DNA from: CAYPQL01 sp964412905
GTDB lineage: Bacteria > Patescibacteriota > Minisyncoccia > JAHIHE01 > JAGLIN01
Direction of reading: 5' to 3'
Length of the DNA: 29,796 bases
NCBI GenBank assembly: GCA_964412905.1
Contig: CAYPQL010000011.1
Span: 1 to 29,796, forward strand
Part shown: positions 7,565 to 13,459 of the stretch, piece by piece
Position numbering within the stretch: position 1 is the stretch's first letter
How the letters are laid out: every line of letters begins with the position of its first letter
Translations under genes and position numbers: made by a program
Notes under the pieces: generated by a model
The model's database searches: none
What the model was told of the DNA's origin: nothing
Seen by the model: only the letters and a program-made list of their open reading frames with translations

Positions 7565-8074
7565 TTACAGACATTGCATTTTAAGATTTTTTAATTTCTT
7601 CTGATATTTCTTTCTTTTCTTATCAAGCTTTAATTCTTTTGGCATGTTCAGCAAGGCTTCTTCATAAATATTGATAAGCGAATCACGGTTTAAAAAATTA
7701 AGATTAAGATCGCCAAAAATAGCTTTATTAAATTCCCGAGACATTGGATCTAAAAAATGTTCAACAGAATCTATGTCAATTTTCATACCATTTTCAAATA
7801 CTTCAATGCTGTGCCATGGCATTACCTTATATGTGATATTTTTTTGACTATCAAGCATTTCCTGAATGCGAATAAAATCCGATTCTGGTACAAGCAAATC
7901 AATGTCTTTAATGGGAATTGTTCTGTCCTTCGTGTAATAAAAATAAGCAAGGCCTCCATAAACAATGGGTTCAACATTAAGCTTATCAAAAATTTTATAA
8001 ATTTTTTTGTAAAAACAAAAAAGAGGTTTTGTTGAATCAATTTTTTCTAATTCATCAAAAGTGTTTGATTTCAT
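7565..8074 (-). CDS. Small nucleotidyltransferase-fold protein
   Basis: This 169-residue protein has a polymerase beta-like nucleotidyltransferase core. VYGGLAYFYY (about 38-47) carries the glycine pair after the first strand, IKDIDLLV supplies the two metal-binding Asp, and KIDIDSVE offers the third acidic residue. It resembles the stand-alone nucleotidyltransferase domains annotated as AbiEii-like or DUF nucleotidyltransferases, but the usual C-terminal helical extension is short and ends in a Lys-rich tail. No HEPN or antitoxin partner overlaps it; the next gene on the same strand is the dihydrouridine synthase. The target of nucleotidyl transfer is unknown. Confidence 0.65.
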   Translation of the reverse strand: MKSNTFDELEKIDSTKPLFCFYKKIYKIFDKLNVEPIVYGGLAYFYYTKDRTIPIKDIDLLVPESDFIRIQEMLDSQKNITYKVMPWHSIEVFENGMKIDIDSVEHFLDPMSREFNKAIFGDLNLNFLNRDSLINIYEEALLNMPKELKLDKKRKKYQKKLKNLKMQCL

Positions 8075-8095
8075 ATTTTATGATTAAATTATTTC

Positions 8096-8911
8096 TCATC
8101 CAATCCCAATAAAATCCTTCCCTATATGCTTGAAAATGTGCTTGCCGTATTTCGGATGGGCGTTTCTTTCTTGCGCGAGTTTTTCGTATTCCGCTTTTAC
8201 GCTTTCAAGGCTCGGGATTTCCAAGCCTTTTAATTTCAAAAATATGAGAGGATCAAAAACCGCTTCCCTGCCGATCATCACGCCATGGCAATATTTTAAT
8301 TTTTCTACATCTTCTTTTGTTTTTATGTCTCCATTCGCGATTATATTTTTCCCGGTTTTCACGCATTCGGAAAATACTGTCCAATCCGCTTTGTCGGCAT
8401 AAGTTTCTTTTCCGTGCCTGGCGTGAACGATAAAATAATCCGCGTCAACATTGTTTATTAAATTTAAATATACTTTTCTATCCTTTTCAAATTGATTAAG
8501 CCCCAGCCTCATTTTTACGCTCGCCTCATAGCCAAAACTTTTGATTATGTCTATCAGCTTTTTTACTTTTGAAATTCTTTTTATCAGCGCCGCCCCATGC
8601 CCCGCTTTTATTATTTCAGGATTAGGGCATCCTAAATTCAAATTGAATCCGCAAAATCCTTTTTCCGGCTTGTATTTTGAAAAGAAATCATCAAGCGACT
8701 TTTCCTTGTGGCCGATCAATTGTATCGCGCAAGGAGTGTCATCGTAAAGTTTTATTCTTTCCCATGTGAAAGGATCGCCTTTCGCCAGCGCCTCAATACT
8801 CGCCATCTCCGTAAATGTCATATCCGCGCCATGGCACACCGACCGAAAGCACGAATCAGTCATATTCTCCATCGGCGCCAGCATATAATAGAATTTGTTT
8901 TGTGTCAGCAT
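8096..8911 (-). CDS. dus: tRNA-dihydrouridine synthase family protein
   Basis: This FMN-dependent TIM-barrel enzyme is expected to reduce uridine to dihydrouridine in tRNA. Family motifs in order: YYMLAPMENMTD at the N-terminus, FTEMAS, AIQLIGH, LNLGCPNPEIIKAGHGAAL with the catalytic Cys, SVKMRLG, FIVHARHGKETYADKADW, IIANGDI and VMIGREAVFDP. I chose ATG at 8911 (271 residues) because the family N-terminus begins there. The open frame extends 60 codons further to 9091, but that part overlaps the next gene and lacks similarity to the family. The protein is shorter than typical Dus enzymes (about 310-340), with little of the C-terminal helical tRNA-binding domain left. Confidence 0.87.
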   Translation of the reverse strand: MLTQNKFYYMLAPMENMTDSCFRSVCHGADMTFTEMASIEALAKGDPFTWERIKLYDDTPCAIQLIGHKEKSLDDFFSKYKPEKGFCGFNLNLGCPNPEIIKAGHGAALIKRISKVKKLIDIIKSFGYEASVKMRLGLNQFEKDRKVYLNLINNVDADYFIVHARHGKETYADKADWTVFSECVKTGKNIIANGDIKTKEDVEKLKYCHGVMIGREAVFDPLIFLKLKGLEIPSLESVKAEYEKLAQERNAHPKYGKHIFKHIGKDFIGIG

Positions 8912-8933
8912 TTTATTGATTGAAGTGTAAGTT

Positions 8934-9914
8934 TTACAAAACCGTTTTTTCGTCAATGGAAAAGTATTTTTTTCCCGCGTCAATTGTCGCTTGGCAGCCA
9001 ATCGGCATAATATAATTTTCCACATTATGCCCGATCTCGCCGATTTCGAGGATTGGAAAGGAATAGTTTTTTGTAACTTCCAAAATAACATCCCGCACTT
9101 CCCTGTCTTGTTTCTTATCTTGTATACGCGATCCGTAAAAATGACCGAGGATCAAACCGTTAATTTCATCAAAAACTTTCGCTTGGCGGAAATGCGTTAA
9201 AATCATATCTATATCTTCAATACCAACCATATACGCTTCTAAAAACAAAATCTTATTTTTATAATCAGGTCTGAATTCCGTATTATCCAAATTTTCAAGA
9301 CAGGTTATATTCCCGCCAATCAATTTTCCGCTTGCTTTGCCCTTACGAACACATTGCCAGCCTTTATATTTTTCATCTTTATTTAATTCATCCAACCCTT
9401 TCCAATCTGGATTTGGATATAATTGCCCAATCTTTCCATTAAACAAAGCTTTGATTAAATTATTTTTAATTATCAGAGACATCGGCTCGCCAAAAGTAAA
9501 AATCAAATCCGGGCCGTGATATGTGATTAAGCCGGTTTTGGAAAATATTGGATTTAACAAAGTCGTGCCATCGCTAATGCCTAGAAATATTTTTGGATTT
9601 TTCTTGATCAAGTCAAAATCCAATCCATCCAGCAAATGATTAGCCGTGTTTCCGCCAATAGACATTATTACCGCCTTAACTTCTTTATCCGCAAACGCTT
9701 CGTGAATGTCGCTCAATCTTTCTTCCGCCGTTCCAGAAGAATAATAATATCGCCCCAAAGCATTTTTCCCGATTTTTACTTTCAACCCCAATCCTTTCAA
9801 AAATTTCACGCCATTATTAAATTGCCTTCTCAATTCTTTCGACACTCCGCCAGAGGGCGAAATTATTGCTACTATATCGCCTTTTTGAAGTTTTTTTGGT
9901 TTAATGATTCGCAT
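8934..9914 (-). CDS. S66-family LD-carboxypeptidase (MccF-like)
   Basis: This 326-residue cytoplasmic serine peptidase belongs to family S66. It has KGDIVAIISPSGG at the N-terminus, an EERLSDIHEAFADKEVKAV segment, IGGNTANHLLDGLDFD, and LGISDGTTLL containing the nucleophile Ser114. The later FLEAYMVGIEDIDMIL and IGHNVENYIMPIG regions supply the expected Glu and His of the Ser-Glu-His triad. LdcA members trim D-Ala from murein tetrapeptides during wall recycling. MccF members cleave microcin C-type peptide nucleotides, and the LGISDGTT and GGNTANHLL features fit the MccF-like branch at least as well. No signal peptide is present, and length is normal. Confidence 0.87.
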   Translation of the reverse strand: MRIIKPKKLQKGDIVAIISPSGGVSKELRRQFNNGVKFLKGLGLKVKIGKNALGRYYYSSGTAEERLSDIHEAFADKEVKAVIMSIGGNTANHLLDGLDFDLIKKNPKIFLGISDGTTLLNPIFSKTGLITYHGPDLIFTFGEPMSLIIKNNLIKALFNGKIGQLYPNPDWKGLDELNKDEKYKGWQCVRKGKASGKLIGGNITCLENLDNTEFRPDYKNKILFLEAYMVGIEDIDMILTHFRQAKVFDEINGLILGHFYGSRIQDKKQDREVRDVILEVTKNYSFPILEIGEIGHNVENYIMPIGCQATIDAGKKYFSIDEKTVL

Positions 9915-9960
9915 AGAATTGAATTTATTATTTATTTTATCGCTAAGAATTTTTAATATT

Positions 9961-10008
9961 AGCGCTAAACGAAGGCGAACAAACGCTTGTTCGCCTTCGT
10001 TTAGCGCT
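9961..10008. repeat. Perfect 22-bp inverted repeat (hairpin)
   Basis: The arms 9961-9982 and 9987-10008 are perfect inverse complements around a 4-nt loop (ACGC), each starting or ending with AGCGCT. It is much more GC-rich than its surroundings. It lies between the methyltransferase stop and the S66 peptidase start. Neither side has a clean T-run, so it may be a terminator of unusual type or a mobile palindrome. Confidence 0.8.
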
Positions 10009-10033
10009 TTGCGTATGCATTGATAAATCTAAT

Positions 10034-10663
10034 TTATTCTAAGCCAAAATAAACCGTTCTGAAACCAACTTTGCCGTTGATTATGTTGTCTTGCGTTTCA
10101 TATTTTCGCTTATATTTTTTAAGCTCATTGAAGTCAAAAAAATCTGGAACTTTCAAGGCGACTTTTTGGAAATGGTTAAAAGATAACTCCAAAATTTTAT
10201 TTCCGTTTGGAGAAAAATTATTTAGCTTGAAACTTTCCAACTTTTTATATTCCGGCCCGCCCCAATCCGGATCAATAAAAACCCCATCGGCTTTGATCTT
10301 CGGCGCTTCAATAAAAAAATCTCCGAGGATAAAAGTAATTTTATTTTCTACGCCGTAAAGTTCTGCATTATGTCGCGCCATTTCCAACCGCTTTTTATTT
10401 TTTTCAATCGCAAAAACTTTTTTGCCTATTCTCGCAAAAGCAATCGCGTTTCCCCCAACTCCGCCAAACCCGTCGATTACTATTTCACAGCCCATCTTCT
10501 CCGCCTGCTCCAAAGCGATTTTCTCCGGAGTCACTAAATACAGCCCGACCTCGTCTATTTTAATTCCCTCACTAAACCTCAAAAACAAATCATACCGCCT
10601 ATCCCAAAACTTTTGCGTTTTTGTCCCGAACGGGCATTTGTTTTTGTTAGAATTTGTTGGCAT
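10034..10663 (-). CDS. TGS1-like RNA guanine-N2 methyltransferase family protein
   Basis: This 209-residue class I SAM-dependent methyltransferase closely matches the trimethylguanosine synthase (TGS1, Methyltransf_15) signature. It has WDRRYDLFLRFSEGIKID (20-37), VTPEKIA (44-50), the SAM motif DGFGGVGGNAIAFA (64-77), acidic VFAIEKNKKR (83-92) and the catalytic DPDWGGPEY (131-139; SPPWGGPxY in eukaryotes). In eukaryotes TGS1 makes the trimethyl cap of snRNAs. Bacteria have no such cap, so the substrate here is unknown, possibly guanine in tRNA or rRNA as for RsmD-type enzymes. In this protein the motif IV is DPDW rather than PPW. The family call is firm; the reaction is inferred. Confidence 0.83.
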   Translation of the reverse strand: MPTNSNKNKCPFGTKTQKFWDRRYDLFLRFSEGIKIDEVGLYLVTPEKIALEQAEKMGCEIVIDGFGGVGGNAIAFARIGKKVFAIEKNKKRLEMARHNAELYGVENKITFILGDFFIEAPKIKADGVFIDPDWGGPEYKKLESFKLNNFSPNGNKILELSFNHFQKVALKVPDFFDFNELKKYKRKYETQDNIINGKVGFRTVYFGLE

Positions 10664-10711
10664 AGGTGTTGATATAAAAATTTTAATAACTGCTTGTTTT
10701 GTTTAAAATAC

Positions 10712-10913
10712 TTGTCATCCTGAACTTGTCCGCCTTCTGCGGATCTGCCGAAGGCATGATTTCAGGATCTTTTTGCTATAAAGTTTTAGCTTTATATATT
10801 TCACAAGATTATAGATTACAGACCTTTGCGAATGTTGTTATATATATTTTTGCGCCAAATCATAAATTAAAATGTAGCACATAGAAGATGCTGAACTAAA
10901 TTCAGCATGACAG
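10712..10913. repeat. Non-coding palindromic element, copy 1
   Basis: The spacer 10664-10959 holds no gene. It carries a 202-bp element bounded by inverted ends TGTCATCCTGAA (10713-10724) and TTCAGCATGACA (10901-10912). Inside are two hairpins: ATCCTGAA/TTCAGGAT (10717-10768, with nested GCCTTC/GAAGGC) and ATGCTGAA/TTCAGCAT (10888-10908). The left 55 bp recur with only two or so changes at 13221-13277. It looks like a miniature non-autonomous or REP-like element. Confidence 0.7.
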
Positions 10914-10959
10914 ATTTTTTAGAAATGAACATTATTATAGAGATAGAGTAATTACAAAT

Positions 10960-11718
10960 CTACAACCCCGTCGGAATATTTATAAAAACCGTTTCTACTT
11001 TGAATTTATTTTTTATAATTTTAGACAGCGCTTTCACTCCGACAATTTCCGTCGCGTGATGGCCGGCAAAAATTGCGTTGAATTTCGCGTCCTTCGCAAA
11101 GGAATAAATATCAATCGGCTCGCCTCCTAAAAATAAATCTACCCCTAAATCAAACGCTTCAAAAAATGCTTCATAACTGCCTCCTCCGCTTACAACTGCA
11201 ATCGTTTTTATTTTCTCTTTCCCAAACGGCAGAGCAATACATCTCGCATTTAATTCGGCTTCTAGTTTTTCTGTTGCGTATTTTATAGTGATAGGCTTTT
11301 TATACTCTCCAATCCAGCCGATATTAAGATTTCCATGTTTAAAAAATTCTTTCGTGATTAAAGCGCCAAGCAGTTTCAAAAGCTGAGCGTTATTACCCGC
11401 TATTTTATGCCTATCCAAAGGCAAATGTGAAGCATAAAGCGAAATTTTATTTTTCTGCAGTAAATCAATTCTTTCTTTGTTGAAACCAATAAAAGACGGA
11501 TTTACATTTTTCCAAAAAAGTCCGTGATGAACCACAACCATATCCGCGCCATTTTTAATCGCCTCTTTGAAAATATCAACACTAGCATCCACGGCGAATA
11601 CTATTTTCTTAACTTCGCCCTTCCCCTCAACCTGCAACCCATTCCACGAACCATCCTCAAATTTCTCCGTCTCTAAATATTGATCTAAAAATTTTACGAT
11701 ATCGTTTAGTTTTGGCAT
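10960..11718 (-). CDS. NIF3-family dinuclear metal-centre protein
   Basis: This 252-residue protein is a NIF3/YbgI-type hexameric metal protein (often annotated GTP cyclohydrolase 1 type 2). Metal-binding motifs are VVVHHGLFW (two His), SHLPLD (Asp, followed by NAQL) and the C-terminal GHHATEIVG (His and Glu). The start at 11718 gives the usual N-terminus, KLNDIVKFLDQYL...DGSWNGLQV. The frame continues upstream to 11859, but that part overlaps the cupin gene and is not family-like. It has the short bacterial form without the inserted PII-like domain. The true cellular role of NIF3 proteins is not settled. Confidence 0.88.
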   Translation of the reverse strand: MPKLNDIVKFLDQYLETEKFEDGSWNGLQVEGKGEVKKIVFAVDASVDIFKEAIKNGADMVVVHHGLFWKNVNPSFIGFNKERIDLLQKNKISLYASHLPLDRHKIAGNNAQLLKLLGALITKEFFKHGNLNIGWIGEYKKPITIKYATEKLEAELNARCIALPFGKEKIKTIAVVSGGGSYEAFFEAFDLGVDLFLGGEPIDIYSFAKDAKFNAIFAGHHATEIVGVKALSKIIKNKFKVETVFINIPTGL

Positions 11719-11738
11719 AGGTTTTAATTTAATTATAA

Positions 11739-12077
11739 TTATAAAACTTCTTCTTGCTCCGGTCGCCACCAAGGGATTGTTATAAGAAATAATTTCATTT
11801 TTCCAGTATATCTGAAAATACTGCCGGCTGGAATGACAACCAAATCCCCTTTTCCACATTCCTCAATCTTTCCGTCAATTTCAAAATTTCCCTCCCCTTC
11901 TAGCACATAATAATGAAAATCGCATTCTTTTTCCCTAATTTTATTTTCATGCCCGGTTTCAGTTTCAATCACAGCAAATTTAGCCTTGTCGCTTATTCCC
12001 TTGCTTTCAAAATTCGTGCCTCTTATCCCCTCTTTTTGAAAAGTGTATTCTTTTGGAAGTTTAAAAATGTGTTGCAT
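11739..12077 (-). CDS. Small single-domain cupin
   Basis: This 112-residue protein has one cupin barrel: DFHYYVLEGEGNFEIDGK in the first motif region and KGDLVVIPAGSIFRYTG in the second. The usual metal-binding His cluster of motif 1 is reduced to a single His (in DFHYY), and Glu is present in LEGEG. Cupins of this size bind small molecules or sugars, or act as isomerases or sensors; nothing here decides the ligand. It ends 20 bp before the NIF3 start and is followed upstream by a decayed cupin (12096-12317), suggesting a former tandem pair. Confidence 0.75.
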   Translation of the reverse strand: MQHIFKLPKEYTFQKEGIRGTNFESKGISDKAKFAVIETETGHENKIREKECDFHYYVLEGEGNFEIDGKIEECGKGDLVVIPAGSIFRYTGKMKLFLITIPWWRPEQEEVL

Positions 12078-12095
12078 AGTTTTGTTTTATTTATT

Positions 12096-12317
12096 TTATT
12101 CAACTTCCTTATGCTGTTCATGACTCCATACCGGAACGCAAAAACCAAACATTGTTAAATTTCCTTCCCAAAAATATTTCTCGCTCTTGTCAATCAAAAC
12201 CAAATCGCCTGCGCCAAGTTTTATTTCCTTGCCTTCAATTACTGCTATAAACCTCTATTCTCATTCTAGCGGAAGTTCTTTTGCCTCTTTATAATTTTCT
12301 ATTTTCATAGATTCCAT
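12096..12317 (-). pseudogene. Decayed cupin gene
   Basis: Read from ATG at 12317, the frame begins MKIENYKEAKELP after two extra codons, then meets TGA and TAG. It continues in the same frame as IEGKEIKLGAGDLVLIDKSE, WEGNLTMFGFCVPVWSHEQ, and a normal TAA at 12096. The second half aligns by eye with the C-terminal half of the intact cupin next door (GKGDLVVIPAG and the Pro-Trp ending). About half of the domain, including motif 1, is missing between the stops. This is an internally deleted pseudogene. Confidence 0.65.
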
Positions 12318-12319
12318 AA

Positions 12320-12737
12320 TTAATAAATATTTCCGCTAAAATAACTCTCCATAATTTTTTCACTCGGCTCAAACAAAGGTTTGGGCAGATTGTTTTTATC
12401 ATACCAATCCCAACCGCCGCACTTATCAGGTTCCATAAGTTTTAATTCTCCTTTAAAACTTTTAGCCAGAAAACCAATTGTCACATAATGCTTTTCATAA
12501 GTAATTCCATTTGCCAAAGAAACTATTTCAAAATCCAGCCCGTCTAAATTTGTTTCTTCTTTTAATTCTCTTTATGGCGCATTCTTCAAAACTCTCTCCA
12601 AATTCAAGATGACCACCCGGAAGAGAATATGTATTTTCACCGCGCTCACTTTTTCTTTTTCCAAGAAGTATTCTGTTTTCTTTGTTTATTACCAAAACTC
12701 CGATGCCAACTTTTACTATTTTGTTATTTTCTGTCAT
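12320..12737 (-). pseudogene. Nudix hydrolase with a single frameshift
   Basis: The gene starts with MTENNKIVKVGIGVLVI at 12737 and runs in one frame through PGGHLEFGESFEECA. It then continues one frame away as RELKEETNLDGLDFEIVSLANG to the stop at 12320. Together they form a full Nudix box (Gx5Ex7REUxEE), so the protein would be about 138 residues and would hydrolyse a nucleoside-diphosphate derivative. The break is a T run at 12571-12573: removing one T restores the frame. It is either a recent pseudogene or an assembly error at a homopolymer. The neighbouring cupin is clearly decayed, which favours real loss only weakly. Confidence 0.8.
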
Positions 12738-12750
12738 AAAATTAAAAAAC

Positions 12751-13179
12751 TTAAAAAACCTCAAAATCAATTTCCTTCCCTTCTCTATCTTTCAACTGCC
12801 CCCAGACTAGGAATACTTCAGCTTCGCGGTATTTTTTCAGAATTATTCTTTTTGCTTCCTGCATATCTTCAAGCTGTTTTTTCTTTTCTTCCTCGGGAGA
12901 GGCAAATTTATAATCTTTCGCATAAGCTCCGCAATCACTGTGATGGAATATAATAACATTTTGCGCTTTATGCAGTTCGATGGAAACTGCGATATGTTTC
13001 ATAAAATTCTCACTTATTTTATAGTCATCGCTCACAAGATCTTTGCTCGCTCCAGCCATAGAAATTAAGTCAAAATTTTTCCCGTCAAAAAGAACAGATC
13101 TTTTTATCCATCTTATCATTTCATTATTCAGCCTAAAATCCATACAGCGGATGAGGAGAGTTTTGCAAATATGTGGCAT
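12751..13179 (-). CDS. Beta-carbonic-anhydrase-like small protein
   Basis: This 142-residue protein has the zinc ligand pattern of beta-carbonic anhydrases: Cys12 with Asp14-x-Arg16 in RCMDFRL, and His80-x-x-Cys83 in HHSDCGAY. The Asp-Arg dyad that positions the catalytic water is kept. It is much shorter than true beta-carbonic anhydrases (about 200 residues) and lacks most of the dimer-forming extensions. Similar short proteins in CPR and other genomes are annotated as carbonic anhydrase-like without proof of activity. It lies just upstream of the broken Nudix gene on the same strand, with only 13 bp between them. Confidence 0.7.
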   Translation of the reverse strand: MPHICKTLLIRCMDFRLNNEMIRWIKRSVLFDGKNFDLISMAGASKDLVSDDYKISENFMKHIAVSIELHKAQNVIIFHHSDCGAYAKDYKFASPEEEKKKQLEDMQEAKRIILKKYREAEVFLVWGQLKDREGKEIDFEVF

Positions 13180-13219
13180 AAATATAAGTTAAAAGTTAGA
13201 AAGTTAAAAAGCTATAAGT

Positions 13220-13364
13220 TTTGTCATCCTGAACTTGTCCGCCTTTGGCGGATCTGCCGAAGGCATGATTTCAGGATCTTTCGCATAGCAGGCATTGTCC
13301 TGATTTGTTTCACGTGGCTAGAAGTTGTAAATAGTAGATTCTGAAATAAATTCAGAATAACAAA
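13220..13364. repeat. Non-coding palindromic element, copy 2
   Basis: This is the second copy of the element at 10712-10913, here about 145 bp. It starts TTGTCATCCTGAAC (13221), repeats the core hairpin ending TTCAGGAT (13270-13277), and ends with the small hairpin ATTCTGAA-ATAAA-TTCAGAAT (13338-13358) followed by AACAAA, complementary to the left TTTTGT. The middle parts of the two copies differ. It sits in the gene-free spacer 13180-13459. Confidence 0.7.
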
Positions 13365-13372
13365 TGGATTTG

Positions 13373-13456
13373 AAAATTGTGAATTGAAAATTTATTGTCC
13401 GCCTTTTGCGGATCCGCCATAGGCGGAAAAATTGTGAATTGAAAATTGAAAATTCC
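13373..13456. repeat. Hairpin flanked by 20-bp direct repeats
   Basis: A hairpin CCGCCT/AGGCGG (13399-13426), with the inner palindrome GCGGATCCGC, is flanked on both sides by a copy of AAAATTGTGAATTGAAAATT (13373-13392 and 13428-13447). The flanks are part of the 7-bp-period spacer type. The hairpin shares TTGTCCGCCTT with the left ends of the two palindromic elements. It lies just after the DUF2207 stop and may double as a 3' hairpin. Confidence 0.55.
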
Positions 13457-13459
13457 AAT

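Noticed and set aside
8912..9091. N-terminal extension of the dihydrouridine synthase frame
   Set aside because: It overlaps the well-supported S66 peptidase gene and does not resemble the family, whose N-terminus begins at the Met at 8911.
11719..11859. N-terminal extension of the NIF3 frame
   Set aside because: It overlaps the cupin gene and lacks NIF3 similarity; the family start is at 11718.
13306..13321. TGTTTCACGTG resembling half of a ParB-binding parS site
   Set aside because: Only the left 11 bases match the 16-bp consensus; the right half (GCTAG) does not, and no parA/parB genes are near. It lies inside a repeat element, so chance is likely.
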